From: Escherichia sp. ESNIH1
GTDB lineage: Bacteria > Pseudomonadota > Gammaproteobacteria > Enterobacterales > Enterobacteriaceae
Direction: 5' to 3'
DNA: 64,000 nt
NCBI GenBank assembly: GCA_002918705.1
Contig: PQKR01000002.1
Location: 186,001-250,000, forward strand
Positions within the stretch are counted from its first letter, which is position 1, and the number at the start of each line of letters is the position of its first letter. Positions 39,684 to 51,532 of this stretch are shown here, piece after piece. The translations under genes and the position numbers were made by a program. The notes under the pieces are model-generated. The model had not been told where the DNA came from and searched no databases. It was given only the letters and a program-made list of their open reading frames with translations.

Positions 39684-42083
39684 TTACTCCGGCACGTCGC
39701 CGCTGCCCTGCTGCGAAGGCCACTTCCAGTTACGCACTTCCGGCAGATCCTCCCCATACTCACGCACGTAGCGGTGATGTTCAGCGATCTTCTCCTGGAG
39801 CTCGTCGAGGATCTCATCCGCCTGGCCAGCCAGCTTCTCTACCCGCAGAATTGCCTCCTGGGCCAGATGGAAGCGATCCAGCTCGTTCATCACCGTCATG
39901 TCAAACGGCGTGGTGGTGGTACCTTCCTCCATAAAGCCGCGCACGTGGAAGTTGCGATGGTTATTGCGGTGGTAGGTCAGGCGATGGATCAGGCTCGGAT
40001 AGCCGTGGAAGGCGAAGATCACCGGCTTGTCGGCGGTGAAGATAGCCTCAAACGCCTCGTCGCTCAGGCCGTGCGGATGCTGATCCTCGGTCTGTAACGC
40101 CATCAAATCCACTACGTTTACCACCCGCACGCTGAGATCCGGCAGGTAGCCGCGAAGCAGATCCACCGCCGCCAGCGCCTCCATCGTGGGCACATCCCCG
40201 GCGCAGGCCATCACCACGTCCGGCGTTCTGTCCGGCTCTTCGGTACCTGCCCAGGGCCAGATGCCCATCCCCACTTCACAGTGCTTCGCCGCTTCTTCCA
40301 TCGTCAGCCACTGCGGCTCCGGCTGCTTGCCTGCGACGATGACGTTGATGCGATCCCAGGTCTTCAGGCAGTGATCGGCCACGCACAGCAGGGTATTCGC
40401 GTCCGGTGGCAGATAGATGCGTACGATATCGGCTTTTTTGTTGGCAACGTGATCGATAAAGCCGGGATCCTGATGGCTGTAGCCGTTATGATCCTGCCGC
40501 CAGACGTGGGAGGAGAGCAGATAGTTCAGGGAGGCGACCGGCTCGCGCCACGGTAGCTTGCGCGTGACCTTCAGCCACTTGGCGTGCTGGTTGAACATCG
40601 AGTCAATGATGTGGATAAAGGCCTCGTAGCAGTTAAACAGGCCGTGGCGTCCGGTGAGCAGATAGCCCTCCAGCCAACCCTGGCACTGATGCTCGCTGAG
40701 GATCTCCATCACCCGGCCATCGGGGGCCAGCTGCTCATCGTAAGGCTCAATCTCTCCCTCCCAGGTGCGGTTGGTGACGTCGAACACGTCCCCCAGCCGG
40801 TTGGAGGCGGTCTCATCCGGACCAAAGAGACGGAAGTTGTCCGGGTTGCGGGTAAAGATGCCGCGCAGGTAGCGCCCCAGTACCTCTGTGGACTGTGCCT
40901 GGGTCTCGCCTGGGGAGGTGATATCAAGGGCGAACTCGCGCAGCTCGGGCGTCACCAGCTCACGCCGGAGCCGTCCACCGTTGGCCCAGGGCGTCGCGCC
41001 CATCCGCTTGTCACCTTCGGGCACCAGCGCTTTAAGCTCGGGCTTAAGCCGCCCCTCTTCGTCAAAGAGATCTTCCGGCTGATAGCTGCGCATCCAGCGC
41101 TCAAGGATCTGTCGATGCTCGTCGTTTTCCCGACACGAGGAGACCGGCACCTGATGGGCACGCCAGAAGCCTTCAACTTTCTTACCGTCCACGATCTGCG
41201 GGCCGGTCCACCCCTTCGGGCTGCGCAGGATAATCATCGGCCAGCGCGGGATGGACTCCACTGCGTCACCCTGGCGGGCGCGCTGCTGGAAATCACGGAT
41301 CTTATCCAGGGCATTGTCCAGCGCCTCGGCCATCTGCGGGTGCATTTTTTCCGGCTCGTGACCGCTGACAAAGACCGGATCGTAGCCGTAGCCACGAAAC
41401 AGCTGGGTGAGATCCTCATCGCTGGTACGCGCCAGCAGCGTCGGGTTAGCGATCTTGTAGCCGTTGAGATGCAGGATAGGCAGCACGGCCCCGTCCCGGG
41501 CGGCGTTAAGAAACTTGATGCCATGCCAGCTGGCAGCGAGCGGGCCGGTCTCGGCTTCGCCATCGCCAATCACGCAGGCGGCAATCAGGTCGGGCGCATC
41601 AAACACGGCCCCAAAAGCGTGGGAGAGGGAGTAGCCCAGCTCGCCCCCTTCGTTGATTGAGCCGGGCGTCTCCGGCGCAGCATGGCTGGGGATCCCGCCG
41701 GGAAATGAAAATTGCTTGAACAGCTTCTGCATCCCCGGCGCGTCCTGGCTGATATCGGGATAGATCTCGCTATAGCTACCCTCAAGCCAGGTATTCGCTA
41801 CCATGCCAGGCCCACCGTGGCCGGGGCCGCAGACGTAGAGCATGTCCAGATCGCGCTGGCGGATGGCGCGATTAAGGTGTGCGTAGATAAAGTTTAGCCC
41901 CGGCGTGGTGCCCCAGTGGCCCAACAGGCGAGGTTTAATATGTTCCGGCTTAAGCGGCTCGCGCAGCAGCGGGTTATCCATCAGGTAGATCTGGCCGACG
42001 GAGAGGTAGTTTGCGGCGCGCCAGTAGCGATCCAGTAACGTGAAGTCGTTGTCGTTAACGTGCCCGGTTGCAGATTGCGTCAT
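39684..42083 (-). CDS. xfp: Xylulose-5-phosphate/fructose-6-phosphate phosphoketolase
   Basis: A 799-residue TPP enzyme. Phosphoketolase signatures are visible: [18 protein letters not shown] near 56-72, [15 protein letters not shown] at 145-159, and [11 protein letters not shown] at 173-183, with the TPP-binding loop. It splits xylulose-5-P (or fructose-6-P) with phosphate to acetyl-P and glyceraldehyde-3-P (or erythrose-4-P). It is on the same strand as, and just downstream of, ackA-pta, where K-12 has yfcC. A pta terminator lies in the 121-base spacer, so it probably has its own promoter. GGGAGAAAGC is the ribosome site. Not in K-12; likely gained or retained in this lineage. Confidence 0.96.
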   Translation of the reverse strand: MTQSATGHVNDNDFTLLDRYWRAANYLSVGQIYLMDNPLLREPLKPEHIKPRLLGHWGTTPGLNFIYAHLNRAIRQRDLDMLYVCGPGHGGPGMVANTWLEGSYSEIYPDISQDAPGMQKLFKQFSFPGGIPSHAAPETPGSINEGGELGYSLSHAFGAVFDAPDLIAACVIGDGEAETGPLAASWHGIKFLNAARDGAVLPILHLNGYKIANPTLLARTSDEDLTQLFRGYGYDPVFVSGHEPEKMHPQMAEALDNALDKIRDFQQRARQGDAVESIPRWPMIILRSPKGWTGPQIVDGKKVEGFWRAHQVPVSSCRENDEHRQILERWMRSYQPEDLFDEEGRLKPELKALVPEGDKRMGATPWANGGRLRRELVTPELREFALDITSPGETQAQSTEVLGRYLRGIFTRNPDNFRLFGPDETASNRLGDVFDVTNRTWEGEIEPYDEQLAPDGRVMEILSEHQCQGWLEGYLLTGRHGLFNCYEAFIHIIDSMFNQHAKWLKVTRKLPWREPVASLNYLLSSHVWRQDHNGYSHQDPGFIDHVANKKADIVRIYLPPDANTLLCVADHCLKTWDRINVIVAGKQPEPQWLTMEEAAKHCEVGMGIWPWAGTEEPDRTPDVVMACAGDVPTMEALAAVDLLRGYLPDLSVRVVNVVDLMALQTEDQHPHGLSDEAFEAIFTADKPVIFAFHGYPSLIHRLTYHRNNHRNFHVRGFMEEGTTTTPFDMTVMNELDRFHLAQEAILRVEKLAGQADEILDELQEKIAEHHRYVREYGEDLPEVRNWKWPSQQGSGDVPE

Positions 42084-42157
42084 GCTTTCTCCCGTTATCA
42101 GGTTAAATCGTACCTGTTAACCCTAATAGAAGAAGCGGAGGAGGGCGAATTTGCGCC

Positions 42158-42190
42158 AAAAAAAAGGCCGTGGCAACGCCACGACCCTTT
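42158..42190 (-). terminator. Rho-independent terminator of pta
   Basis: GGTCGTGGC pairs with GCCACGGCC (minus-strand reading, one mismatch or G-U pair) followed by an eight-T run at 42165-42158. Confidence 0.85.
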
Positions 42191-42204
42191 AAGCAGCGTC
42201 GAGC

Positions 42205-44346
42205 TTACTGCTGCTGAGAGGACTGAATCGCCGTCAGGGCAATGGTGTAGACGATATCGTCAACCAGCGCGCCACGAGACAGGTCGTTCACCGGCTTGCG
42301 CATACCCTGCAGCATCGGCCCGATGGAGATCAGGTCGGCAGAGCGCTGTACCGCTTTGTAGGTGGTGTTACCGGTGTTCAGATCCGGGAAGATGAACACG
42401 GTAGCACGACCGGCAACCGGCGAGTTCGGCGCTTTGGATTTCGCGACGTCAGCCATTACCGCGGCATCATACTGCAGCGGGCCGTCGATCATCAGGTCAG
42501 GACGTTTCTCCTGCGCCAGACGGGTCGCTTCACGCACTTTCTCTACGTCGCTACCCGCGCCGGAGTTACCGGTGGAGTAGGAGAGCATCGCCACGCGCGG
42601 CTCGATACCGAAGGCAATCGCGGAGTCAGCGGACTGAATCGCGATCTCAGCCAGCTGTTCAGCGGTCGGATCCGGGTTGATGGCGCAGTCGCCGTAAACG
42701 TAAACCTGCTCCGGCAGGAGCATGAAGAATACGGAGGAGACCAGCGAGCTGCCCGGTGCCGTTTTGATCAGCTGCAGCGGCGGACGGATGGTGTTGGCCG
42801 TGGTGTGAACCGCACCGGAGACCAGACCGTCAACTTCGTCCTGCTCCAGCATCAGGGTGCCGAGCACCACGTTGTCTTCCAGCTGTTCGCGGGCAACGGC
42901 TTCGGTCATGCCTTTGCTCTTACGCAGCTCAACCAGGCGGGCTACGTAGCTTTCACGCACCACGTCCGGATCAACGATCTCGATGCCAGCACCCAGCTCA
43001 ACGCCCTGGGAGGCCGCAACGCGGGTGATCTCTTCCGGATTACCCAGCAGTACGCAGGTCGCGATGCCGCGCTCGGCACAGATGGCCGCCGCTTTAACGG
43101 TACGCGGCTCGTCGCCTTCCGGCAGCACAACGCGTTTACCTGCCTGGCGCGCCAGCTCGGTGAGCTGATAGCGGAACGCAGGCGGAGAGAGACGGCGGCT
43201 ACGCTCGGAGGTCGCAGTCAGGGATTCGATCCAGTCAGCGTTGACGTAGCCTGCTACGTACTCCTGCACTTTCTCGATACGCGCATGGTCGTCAGCCGGC
43301 ACTTCCAGGTTGAAGCTCTGCAGGCTCAGCGAGGTCTGCCAGGTGTTGGTGTTCACCATGAAGACCGGCAGGCCGGTGGCAAAGGCACGTTCGCACAGCT
43401 TGGCAACGCGAGCGTCCATCTCATAGGCACCGGTCAGCAGGATCGCGCCGATCTCAACGCCGTTCATCGCAGCCAGACAGGCGGCAACCAGCACGTCCGG
43501 ACGGTCAGCGGAGGTCACCAGCAGGGAGCCTGGGCGGAAGTGCTCCAGCATGTGCGGAATGCTGCGCGCACAGAAGGTCACGGACTTCACGCGGCGGGTG
43601 TTGATGTCGCCTTCGTTAACGATGGTGGCATTCAGGTGTTTCGCCATATCGATTGCGCGGGTGGCAATCAGGTCGAAGCTCCACGGAATGGCACCCAGCA
43701 CCGGCAGGGAGCTGGATGCGCTCAGCTCAGCCGGATCGATGCTGATCACTTTCGCTTTGGAAGAGTCATCGAAGATCTCAGAGAGATCCGGGCGAGTACG
43801 GCCCTGCTCGTCAACCGGGGCGTTCAGCTTGTTCACGATCACGCCGGTGATGTTGGTGTTCTTCACGCCGCCGAAGCTGTTGCGGGTCAGCTCGATACGC
43901 TCTTTCAGCTGCTCCTGGGTATCGGTACCCTGAGACATCACGAAGACGATCTCGGCGTTCAGCGTTTTCGCGATTTCGAAGTTCAGCGACTGGGCAAACT
44001 GGTGTTTGCGGGTCGGCACCAGGCCTTCAACCAGCACCACTTCCGCGTCTTTCGCGCTTTCGTGGTAGCGGGCGATGATCTCTTCCATCAGCACGTCTTT
44101 CTGGTTGCTGGAGAGCAGAGACTCAACGTGGCTCATCTTCAGCGGCTCAGCGGCAGGCAGATTGGAGTTCGCACGCACGATCGTGGTGGTCTGGTCTGGC
44201 GCATCGCCACCGGCACGTGGCTGGGCGATAGGTTTAAAGACGCTCAGACGAACGCCTTTGCGTTCCATAGCACGGATCACGCCCAGGCTGACGCTGGTCA
44301 GGCCGACGCTGGTTCCGGTAGGGATCAGCATAATAATACGGGACAC
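42205..44346 (-). CDS. pta: Pta, phosphate acetyltransferase
   Basis: A 713-residue enzyme (K-12 714). It has the N-terminal DRTGG/AAA-like regulatory region ([20 protein letters not shown] with a P-loop-like stretch, to about 380) and the C-terminal catalytic PTA domain ([19 protein letters not shown] near 400, [18 protein letters not shown] near 615). It interconverts acetyl-CoA plus phosphate with acetyl phosphate plus CoA. It is 80 bases downstream of ackA; a stem-loop lies between them. Confidence 0.97.
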   Translation of the reverse strand: MSRIIMLIPTGTSVGLTSVSLGVIRAMERKGVRLSVFKPIAQPRAGGDAPDQTTTIVRANSNLPAAEPLKMSHVESLLSSNQKDVLMEEIIARYHESAKDAEVVLVEGLVPTRKHQFAQSLNFEIAKTLNAEIVFVMSQGTDTQEQLKERIELTRNSFGGVKNTNITGVIVNKLNAPVDEQGRTRPDLSEIFDDSSKAKVISIDPAELSASSSLPVLGAIPWSFDLIATRAIDMAKHLNATIVNEGDINTRRVKSVTFCARSIPHMLEHFRPGSLLVTSADRPDVLVAACLAAMNGVEIGAILLTGAYEMDARVAKLCERAFATGLPVFMVNTNTWQTSLSLQSFNLEVPADDHARIEKVQEYVAGYVNADWIESLTATSERSRRLSPPAFRYQLTELARQAGKRVVLPEGDEPRTVKAAAICAERGIATCVLLGNPEEITRVAASQGVELGAGIEIVDPDVVRESYVARLVELRKSKGMTEAVAREQLEDNVVLGTLMLEQDEVDGLVSGAVHTTANTIRPPLQLIKTAPGSSLVSSVFFMLLPEQVYVYGDCAINPDPTAEQLAEIAIQSADSAIAFGIEPRVAMLSYSTGNSGAGSDVEKVREATRLAQEKRPDLMIDGPLQYDAAVMADVAKSKAPNSPVAGRATVFIFPDLNTGNTTYKAVQRSADLISIGPMLQGMRKPVNDLSRGALVDDIVYTIALTAIQSSQQQ

Positions 44347-44397
44347 GGTATATCCTCTTTTTCGTTACCGCCAGTAATTTGGCGCGATACAAAACAG

Positions 44398-44421
44398 CAC
44401 CGCCAGCGTTGGCTGGCGGTG
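44398..44421 (-). terminator. Intercistronic stem-loop between ackA and pta
   Basis: CACCGCCAGC and GCTGGCGGTG are perfect 10-base arms around a 4-base loop. On the minus strand CTGTTTTGTA follows, only partly T-rich, so it may lower but not abolish pta read-through. Confidence 0.65.
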
Positions 44422-44426
44422 TGGAA

Positions 44427-45629
44427 TCAGGCAGTCAGACGGCTGGCGTCTTGGGCGATCACCAGCTCTTCGTTGGTCGGGATGACCATCGCGAGGGTGG
44501 TACCCTCTTTGTTGATGTAGCCAGATTTGCCGAAGCGGGCAGCCAGGTTACGCTCGTGGTCAACTTCGAAGCCCAGCACGCCCAGTTTGCCCAGGGAGAG
44601 CTCGCGCACCATCGCCGCGTTCTCACCGATACCACCGGTGAAGACAACCGCATCCAGACGACCTTCCATCAGCGCGGTGTAGGAGCCGATGTACTTCGCC
44701 AGGCGGTGGCAGTAAACGTCCATTGCACGTTTAGCGTCTTCTTTGCTGGTGTAGTTGTCTTCAACGTAGCGGCAGTCGCTGGTGACTTCGGTCAGGCCCA
44801 GCAGGCCGGACTCTTTGGTCAGCATTTTGTTGATCTCTTCTACGCTCATACCCAGGGTATCGTGCAGGTGGAAGATGATCGCCGGGTCGATATCACCGGA
44901 ACGGGTACCCATCACCAGGCCTTCCAGCGGGGTCAGACCCATAGAGGTATCAACGCATTTGCCGTTACGGATGGCAGAGACGGAGCCGCCGTTGCCCAGG
45001 TGGCAGGTGATGATGTTTACTTCTTCTACCGGCTTGTTCAGCATTTTTGCTGCTTCCTGCGTCACGTAGAAGTGGCTGGTGCCATGCGCGCCGTAGCGGC
45101 GAACGCCGTGCTCTTTGTACAGTTTGTACGGCAGGGCGTAGAGGTAGGACTCTTCCGGCATGGTCTGATGGAACGCGGTATCAAATACGGCTACGTTCTT
45201 CTCTTTCAGCTGCGGGAAGGATTTCAGCGCTTCAGCGATACCGATCAGGTGAGCCGGGTTATGCAGCGGTGCAAAAGAGGCAGAGTCTTTGATGCCCTGG
45301 ATAACGGAGTCATCAATAACTACGGAACTGGTGTATTTTTCGCCACCGTGCACGATGCGGTGACCAATTGCGGTCAGCTGTGCAGACAGTTCTGGTTTTT
45401 GTGCCAGAATAGTGTTAACGATAAAGTTCAGTGCTTCACTGTGAGCGGCACCTGCACCTAAAGCAGCTTCTTGTTTACCACCGTCCATTTTCCATTTAAT
45501 ACGCGCTTCAGGAAGATGGAAGCATTCGGCTAAACCAGAGAGGTACTCTTCACCGTTCACTGCATCGATGATTGCAAATTTCAGTGAGGAGCTACCGCAG
45601 TTCAGAACCAGTACTAACTTACTCGACAT
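44427..45629 (-). CDS. ackA: AckA, acetate kinase
   Basis: A 400-residue acetate kinase, equal to K-12. Signatures: [15 protein letters not shown] near 5-19, the catalytic-site [10 protein letters not shown] near 148 and [18 protein letters not shown] near 207, and [16 protein letters not shown] near 325. It converts acetyl phosphate plus ADP to acetate plus ATP. First gene of ackA-pta. The ATG follows an A-rich leader with GGTACTTCC. Confidence 0.97.
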   Translation of the reverse strand: MSSKLVLVLNCGSSSLKFAIIDAVNGEEYLSGLAECFHLPEARIKWKMDGGKQEAALGAGAAHSEALNFIVNTILAQKPELSAQLTAIGHRIVHGGEKYTSSVVIDDSVIQGIKDSASFAPLHNPAHLIGIAEALKSFPQLKEKNVAVFDTAFHQTMPEESYLYALPYKLYKEHGVRRYGAHGTSHFYVTQEAAKMLNKPVEEVNIITCHLGNGGSVSAIRNGKCVDTSMGLTPLEGLVMGTRSGDIDPAIIFHLHDTLGMSVEEINKMLTKESGLLGLTEVTSDCRYVEDNYTSKEDAKRAMDVYCHRLAKYIGSYTALMEGRLDAVVFTGGIGENAAMVRELSLGKLGVLGFEVDHERNLAARFGKSGYINKEGTTLAMVIPTNEELVIAQDASRLTA

Positions 45630-45967
45630 GGAAGTACCTATTTTTGATACGTGGCTAAAAAAACGTCAGTGAGTCTTTCAGCGTAGCGCATGTTGACGCT
45701 GACATTTATGATTAACATCATGCCAGAACGATTTTTTGGCACGATGAAAGAGAATACTGTTGAGTTTATGCCATTTTGTCCCCATATGTGGGAGTGGCAT
45801 ACTGGGCGTTACATTGACGACGTTGCGTTCTTCGTCTAAGGCCCACTCAGGCGGGCACAGAATACCCGATACTGGGTAGCGATGACAAAATATTTTGAAC
45901 GTTGTCATGAGCAGTTGTTGTTTTGCACAAATTTTTTAATTTTTATATGTGAAGTTGAGGTAACGCC
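45630..45967. promoter_or_regulatory. ackA-yfbV divergent intergenic region
   Basis: A 338-base spacer without a believable gene. It contains several short inverted repeats: a near-palindrome TCCCCATATGTGGGAG (45779-45794), ATACCCGATACTGGGTA near 45864-45879, and ATGACAA...TTGTCAT (45882-45888 and 45902-45908). The yfbV side is AT-rich. ackA in E. coli is subject to ArcA/FNR; no clear site for these is asserted here. Confidence 0.55.
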
Positions 45968-46423
45968 ATGAACACTCCTGAGAATCGCCCTGTGAGCTTT
46001 TTCAGTTTGTTTCGCCTGGGTCAGCACTATTCGAAGACCTGGCCTATGGAAAAAAGCCTCGCTCCCGTCTTTATCGATAACCGTGTCATTCGCGCTACCC
46101 GCTACGCGATCCGCATCATGCCGCCCGTTGCCGTCTTTACCCTCTGCTGGCAGATCGCCCTTGGCGGCCAGCTGGGTCCTGCGGTGGCGACCGCGCTCTT
46201 TGCCCTGAGCCTGCCGCTGCAGGGGCTGTGGTGGCTAGGCAAACGCTCCGTCACCCCGCTGCCGCCGGGTATCCTGCACTGGTTCTATGAGGTGCGCGGT
46301 AAATTACAGGACGCGGGGCAGACAATGGCCCCGGTCACCGGCAAGCCTGACTACCAGGCTTTAGCTGACACGCTTAAGCGCGCATTTGGTCAGCTCGACA
46401 AAACTTTCCTCGATGATTTGTAA
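45968..46423 (+). CDS. yfbV: YfbV, DUF412 inner membrane protein
   Basis: A 151-residue membrane protein equal to K-12 YfbV. Two hydrophobic segments ([14 protein letters not shown] and the [19 protein letters not shown] region, about 55-90) are followed by a cytosolic C-terminal domain. In E. coli it has been linked to insulation of the Ter macrodomain. GTTGAGGTAACGCC is the ribosome site. Terminator at 46446-46478. Confidence 0.94.
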   Translation: MNTPENRPVSFFSLFRLGQHYSKTWPMEKSLAPVFIDNRVIRATRYAIRIMPPVAVFTLCWQIALGGQLGPAVATALFALSLPLQGLWWLGKRSVTPLPPGILHWFYEVRGKLQDAGQTMAPVTGKPDYQALADTLKRAFGQLDKTFLDDL

Positions 46424-46445
46424 TTGACCCCTGATTACGCATATA

Positions 46446-46998
<553 letters not shown>

Positions 46999-47009
46999 TG
47001 GGGGCTGCT

Positions 47010-47669
47010 GTGCAGTGTCAGGGTTTCCTGTTTGATTTAGACGGCACGCTGGTGGACTCTATGCCAGCCGTGGAGCGCGCGTGGTGCAACTGGGCCGACC
47101 GGTTCAATCTTGCCCACGACGAGGTGCTGGGGTTCATTCACGGTAAGCAGGCGATTACCTCGCTACGCCACTTTATGGCCGGGCACAGCGAGGCGGAGAT
47201 TGCTGCCGAGTTTACTCGCCTGGAGGAGATAGAGGCCAGCGACACCACCGGCATCGTGGCGCTGCCCGGCGCGGTGGCGCTGCTCACGCAGCTTAACGAT
47301 CTGGCGATCCCGTGGGCAATTGTTACCTCGGGCTCGATGCCCGTAGCCCGCGCCCGCCATCGTGCGGCGGGCCTGCCGCTGCCGGAGGTCTTCGTGACCG
47401 CCGAGCGGGTTAAGCGTGGCAAACCAGAGCCGGATGCCTATCTGCTGGGGGCTGAGCTGCTGGGGCTTGCGCCGCAGGAGTGCGTCGTAGTAGAAGACGC
47501 GCCAGCCGGGATCCTCTCCGGACTCGCCGCTGGCTGTCATATGATTGCCGTTAACGCCCCGGCGGATACGCCCAGCCTGAGCGAGGCCGATTTTGTGCTG
47601 CAAAGTCTGGAGGAGATTGCCGTGACCCGCCACGCCGACGGCAGGGCGCAACTAAGCAAAAATCGGTAA
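47010..47669 (+). CDS. hxpA: HxpA (YfbT), HAD-family hexitol/sugar phosphatase
   Basis: A HAD phosphatase of 219 residues: DLDGTLVDSMPA near 9-20 holds the nucleophile Asp, TSGSMPVARARHRAAG near 105 the Thr/Ser, VKRGKPEPDAYLLGA near 138 the Lys, and VVEDAPAGILSG near 162 the acidic pair. E. coli YfbT (HxpA) removes phosphate from sugar/hexitol phosphates. I prefer the GTG at 47010, because GGGGG lies six bases before it and it aligns with the K-12 start; the in-frame ATG at 46998, overlapping the yfbU stop, is possible. Confidence 0.92.
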   Translation: MQCQGFLFDLDGTLVDSMPAVERAWCNWADRFNLAHDEVLGFIHGKQAITSLRHFMAGHSEAEIAAEFTRLEEIEASDTTGIVALPGAVALLTQLNDLAIPWAIVTSGSMPVARARHRAAGLPLPEVFVTAERVKRGKPEPDAYLLGAELLGLAPQECVVVEDAPAGILSGLAAGCHMIAVNAPADTPSLSEADFVLQSLEEIAVTRHADGRAQLSKNR

Positions 47670-47688
47670 AACAGCCCATCCTATTGAT

Positions 47689-47716
47689 TTAGCCCCGCCT
47701 GAGCGGGGCTTTTTTA
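47689..47716 (+). terminator. Rho-independent terminator after hxpA
   Basis: AGCCCCGC and GCGGGGCT perfect arms (47691-47710) around CTGA, followed by TTTTTT. Confidence 0.92.
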
Positions 47717-47757
47717 TGGCACACTTCTGGTATCCCCGCAATTAACAAGGATACGTT

Positions 47758-49590
47758 GTGAACGGTGAACTGATTTGGGTGCTGTGTCTGTTGGTCATTG
47801 CCATCGTACTCTTTGCCACCGGCAAAGTACGCATGGATGCCGTCGCGCTGCTGGTGATCGTCGCCTTCAGCCTCAGCGGCACCCTGACCCTCAGCGAGGC
47901 CTTCTCTGGCTTTAGCGATCCCAACGTCATTCTTATCGCCGCGCTGTTTATTATTGGCGACGGGCTGGTGCGCACCGGCGTCGCCACCAGCATGGGGGCC
48001 TGGCTGGTGAACGTTGCGGGCAGCAGCGAAATCAAGATGCTGGTTCTGCTCATGCTTACCGTCGCCGGGCTGGGTGCCTTTATGAGCTCTACCGGTGTAG
48101 TCGCCATCTTTATTCCCGTGGTGCTCAGCGTCTCGATGCGGATGCAGATCGCCCCGTCGCGTCTGATGATGCCCCTCAGTTTTGCGGGCCTGATCAGCGG
48201 CATGATGACGCTGGTGGCCACGCCGCCTAACCTGGTGGTGAACAGCGAGCTGCTGCGCGAGGGGCTGCCGGGCTTTAGCTTCTTTAGCGTAACCCCGCTG
48301 GGGGTAACGATTCTGCTGCTGGGCATCATCTATATGCTGGTGATGCGCTTCTCCCTGAAGCGCGAAGGGCAGCAGGGGCCGCATGATGGCTGGAAGCGAC
48401 GCACTTTCCGCGATCTGATTAAAGAGTATCGTCTGGCGGGGCGCGCCCGGCGGCTGGCTATTCGCCCCGGCTCGCCGATGGTTGGCCAGCGCCTCGACGA
48501 TCTCAAACTCCGGGAGCGCTACGGGGCCAACGTTATTGGGGTCGAACGCTGGCGTCGTTTTCGTCGGGTGATCGTTAACGTCAACGGCGTATCGGAGTTT
48601 CGCGCCGGGGATGTCCTGCTGATCGACATGTCCGCCGCCGAGGTCGATCTGCGGGAATTTTGCAGCGAGCAGCTGCTGGAGCCGATGATCCTGCGCGGTG
48701 AGTACTTCTCCGACCAGGCGCTGGACGTCGGCATGGCAGAGGTGTCGCTGATCCCTGACTCAGAGCTGATCGGCAAAACCGTGCGTGAAATTGGCTTTCG
48801 TACCCGCTACGGGTTGAATATGGTGGGTATTAAACGTGACGGGAGCGCAATTAGCGGGCCGGTAGGAGATGAACCCTTACAGCTGGGGGATATTTTTCTG
48901 GTAGTAGGTAACTGGAAGCTGATTAGCCAGCTGGCGCAGAAGGGGCGCGATTTTGTCGTGCTGCATATGCCTATCGAGGCTGGAGACGCCTCGCCCGCCC
49001 ATAGCCAGGCTCCCCACGCCATCTTCTGCCTGCTGCTGATGGTCGCCCTGATGCTAACCGATGAGATCCCCAACCCGGTGGCAGCGATTATCGCCTGCCT
49101 GCTGATGGGCAAATTTCGCTGTATTGATGCCGCCAGCGCCTATAAAGCGATCCACTGGCCGAGCATTATCCTTATCGTCGGCATGATGCCGTTCGCCCTG
49201 GCGCTGCAAAAAACCGGCGGCGTCGATCTGGTGGTGAAGGGGCTGATGGAGTTAGGCGGTGGCTACGGACCACACATGATGCTGTTCTGTCTGTTTATCA
49301 TGTGTGCCGCTATCGGGCTGTTTATCTCAAACACCGCCACGGCGGTGCTGATGGCACCTATTGCGCTGGCGACGGCCAAGTCGATGGGCGTCTCGCCGTA
49401 CCCCTTTGCAATGATGGTGGCGATGGCGGCATCGGCGGCCTTTATGACCCCGGTCTCCTCCCCGGTTAACACCCTGGTGCTGGGGCCGGGGAACTATACC
49501 TTCAGTGATTTCGTGAAGATCGGCGTACCGTTCACGCTGATAGTGATGGTGGTGTGCGTCGTGCTGATCCCGGTGCTGTTTCCGTTTTAA
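47758..49590 (+). CDS. yfbS: YfbS, SLC13/DASS-like transporter with TrkA-C (RCK) domains
   Basis: A 610-residue membrane transporter equal to K-12 YfbS. The N-terminal half has about five to six membrane helices with the divalent-anion:Na+ symporter pattern [15 protein letters not shown] near 120; two RCK/TrkA-C domains occupy about 205-375 ([34 protein letters not shown]). The C-terminal half repeats the membrane unit ([17 protein letters not shown] near 523). Substrate not established. Start GTG, 758-760 of this kilobase, after AACAAGGATAC, matches K-12. Confidence 0.94.
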   Translation: MNGELIWVLCLLVIAIVLFATGKVRMDAVALLVIVAFSLSGTLTLSEAFSGFSDPNVILIAALFIIGDGLVRTGVATSMGAWLVNVAGSSEIKMLVLLMLTVAGLGAFMSSTGVVAIFIPVVLSVSMRMQIAPSRLMMPLSFAGLISGMMTLVATPPNLVVNSELLREGLPGFSFFSVTPLGVTILLLGIIYMLVMRFSLKREGQQGPHDGWKRRTFRDLIKEYRLAGRARRLAIRPGSPMVGQRLDDLKLRERYGANVIGVERWRRFRRVIVNVNGVSEFRAGDVLLIDMSAAEVDLREFCSEQLLEPMILRGEYFSDQALDVGMAEVSLIPDSELIGKTVREIGFRTRYGLNMVGIKRDGSAISGPVGDEPLQLGDIFLVVGNWKLISQLAQKGRDFVVLHMPIEAGDASPAHSQAPHAIFCLLLMVALMLTDEIPNPVAAIIACLLMGKFRCIDAASAYKAIHWPSIILIVGMMPFALALQKTGGVDLVVKGLMELGGGYGPHMMLFCLFIMCAAIGLFISNTATAVLMAPIALATAKSMGVSPYPFAMMVAMAASAAFMTPVSSPVNTLVLGPGNYTFSDFVKIGVPFTLIVMVVCVVLIPVLFPF

Positions 49591-49620
49591 TTTCCCCGGT
49601 GACGCTGCGCTTACCGGGGC
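49591..49620. terminator. Stem-loop between convergent yfbS and yfbR
   Basis: CCCCGGT (49594-49600) and ACCGGGG (49613-49619) are perfect arms around a 12-base loop. No T-run, so a weak terminator. Confidence 0.5.
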
Positions 49621-49630
49621 GACAAAATGA

Positions 49631-50236
49631 TTACAACGGCGAATCCTGGCTTATCTCATCCAATGAGAGATGAAAACTCGGCACAAACACCGCCATAAAG
49701 TAGTCCATTTCCGGGCTGCGGCGGGCGGCGAGGGTCTTCTCCAGCCGGGATTTCGCCAGCGAAAACTCGTTGTTGCCAGCGGACAGCTCCTCCAGGCACT
49801 TCAGATAGGCGCAGAGGGCATCGGCCTGCTTCACCAGCGATGTCTCCTCTTCGCTGTAGTGCTGCTCATCAATCAGCCCGGCAAAGATATCCCGCAGCTC
49901 CTCTGGCACCATATCTACCAGCTTCTGCTGGGCGATCTTCTCGATAGCCTTATACTCCTGGGCAATCTGCGAGTTGAAATACTTAACCGGCGTCGGCAGA
50001 TCGCCGGTGAGCACCTCAGAGGCGTCGTGGTACATCGCCAGCAGGGCGATGCGTTCCGGGTTAGCCTGGCCGCCAAACTTACGGTTTTTGATCGCCGCCA
50101 GAGCATGGGCAACCATCGCTACCTGCAGGCTATGCTCGGAGACGTTCTCGGTACGAACGTTGCGCATCAGCGGCCAGCGGTTGATCAGTTTCAGGCGGGA
50201 GAGATGGGCGAAGAAGTGGCTTTGACTCGTACTCAT
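49631..50236 (-). CDS. yfbR: YfbR, HD-domain 5'-deoxynucleotidase
   Basis: A 201-residue HD phosphohydrolase (K-12 199). The metal ligands lie in [14 protein letters not shown] near 33-46, [11 protein letters not shown] near 68, and [10 protein letters not shown] near 138. E. coli YfbR hydrolyses dNMPs to deoxynucleosides. The ATG at 50236 after AGGGTCCATT gives [16 protein letters not shown]; the frame is open upstream to 50299 but that part has no K-12 match. Confidence 0.95.
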   Translation of the reverse strand: MSTSQSHFFAHLSRLKLINRWPLMRNVRTENVSEHSLQVAMVAHALAAIKNRKFGGQANPERIALLAMYHDASEVLTGDLPTPVKYFNSQIAQEYKAIEKIAQQKLVDMVPEELRDIFAGLIDEQHYSEEETSLVKQADALCAYLKCLEELSAGNNEFSLAKSRLEKTLAARRSPEMDYFMAVFVPSFHLSLDEISQDSPL

Positions 50237-50317
50237 AATGGACCCTGTCAGTAACGGCGCTAAGGATCCATTGTGCGCAGAGAGCAGGGGAAGATGCAAA
50301 TCTTCCCCTTGATAAGC

Positions 50318-51532
50318 TTACTGATGGTAGCCAGAGAGGAAGCGGCTAAAGCGATTGATGGACATCTCCAGATCGTCCAGGCGCGGCAGGGTCACAATGC
50401 GCACGTGATCCGGCCACGGCCAGTTAAACGCCGTCCCCTGTACCAGCAGCACCTTCTCCTGCAGCAGGAAATCCAGGACCATTTTCTGGTCGTCATGGAT
50501 ATTAAAGCGCTTGATATCAATTTTTGGGAACATATAGAGCGCGCCTTTTGGCTTGGTGCAGGTCACGCCAGGGATCTCGTTGATTAGCTCCCAGGCGCGG
50601 TTACGCTGCTCATAGAGCCGCCCGCCAGGCACGATAAACTCGCTAATGCTCTGGTAGCCGCCAAGCGCGGTCTGAATGGCATGCTGGGCCGGAACGTTGG
50701 CGCACAGACGCATTGAAGCCAGCATCTCCAGCCCTTCGATATAGCCTTTAGCATGTTTTTTCGGCCCGTTAAGCACCATCCAGCCCTGACGGAAACCGGC
50801 CACGCGATAGGTTTTAGAGAGGCCGTTAAAGGTAATTGTCAGCAGGTCAGGTGCCAGCGCGGCGATGGAGTGGTGTTCCGCCTCATCGTAGAGGATCTTA
50901 TCGTAGATCTCATCGGCAAAGATAATCAGGTTATGCTGGCGAGCAATTTCTACGATCTCCAGCAGCAGCTCTTTTGAGTAGACCGCGCCGGTGGGGTTGT
51001 TAGGGTTAATAATGACAATCCCCCGGGTGCGCGGGGTGATTTTCGCACGGATATCATCGAGATCCGGGAACCAGTCAGACGATTCATCGCAGAGATAGTG
51101 CACCGCTTTGCCACCCGAGAGCGATACCGCCGCCGTCCACAGTGGGTAGTCCGGAGCCGGGACCAGCATCTCATCGCCGCTGTTTAGCAGCGCCTGCATC
51201 GACTGCACGATCAGCTCAGAGACGCCGTTACCGATATAGATATCTTCTACAGTAACGTCGCGCATGCCGCGGGCCTGATAGTGCTGCATGATCGCTTTGC
51301 GGGCGCTGTAGAGTCCTTTCGAGTCGCTGTAGCCCTGCGCCGTGGGGAGATGACGGATTACGTCCACCAGAATCTCGTCGGGGGCGTCGAAACCAAAGGG
51401 AGCTGGGTTACCGATATTAAGCTTCAGTACCTTGTTACCCTCTTCTTCAAGACGTTTCGCCTCTTTCAGAACCGGGCCACGGATGTCATAACAGACGTTA
51501 TCTAATTTGCTGGATTTTTCGATGGGGGACAT
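50318..51532 (-). CDS. alaA: AlaA, glutamate-pyruvate (alanine) aminotransferase
   Basis: A 404-residue class I aminotransferase (E. coli AlaA/YfbQ 405). The PLP-binding Lys is in FNGLSKTYRVAGFRQGW near 240; IINPNNPTGAVYSKE near 173 and FADEIYDKILYD near 204 bind PLP. It makes alanine from pyruvate and glutamate and is Lrp-repressed in E. coli. The ATG at 51532 (MSPIEKSSKLDN) matches K-12; an upstream frame to 51607 adds 25 residues and is rejected. Confidence 0.96.
   Translation of the reverse strand: MSPIEKSSKLDNVCYDIRGPVLKEAKRLEEEGNKVLKLNIGNPAPFGFDAPDEILVDVIRHLPTAQGYSDSKGLYSARKAIMQHYQARGMRDVTVEDIYIGNGVSELIVQSMQALLNSGDEMLVPAPDYPLWTAAVSLSGGKAVHYLCDESSDWFPDLDDIRAKITPRTRGIVIINPNNPTGAVYSKELLLEIVEIARQHNLIIFADEIYDKILYDEAEHHSIAALAPDLLTITFNGLSKTYRVAGFRQGWMVLNGPKKHAKGYIEGLEMLASMRLCANVPAQHAIQTALGGYQSISEFIVPGGRLYEQRNRAWELINEIPGVTCTKPKGALYMFPKIDIKRFNIHDDQKMVLDFLLQEKVLLVQGTAFNWPWPDHVRIVTLPRLDDLEMSINRFSRFLSGYHQ

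Noticed and set aside
42805-44520. 571-residue open frame antisense to pta and extending beyond it
   Set aside because: It is a product of GC-rich third-position bias opposite a highly expressed gene. The pta/ackA reading is unambiguous and the antisense protein resembles no known family.
45678-45908. 76-residue minus-strand frame upstream of ackA
   Set aside because: It has no ribosome site, no family match, and lies in a region dense with palindromes expected of a promoter.
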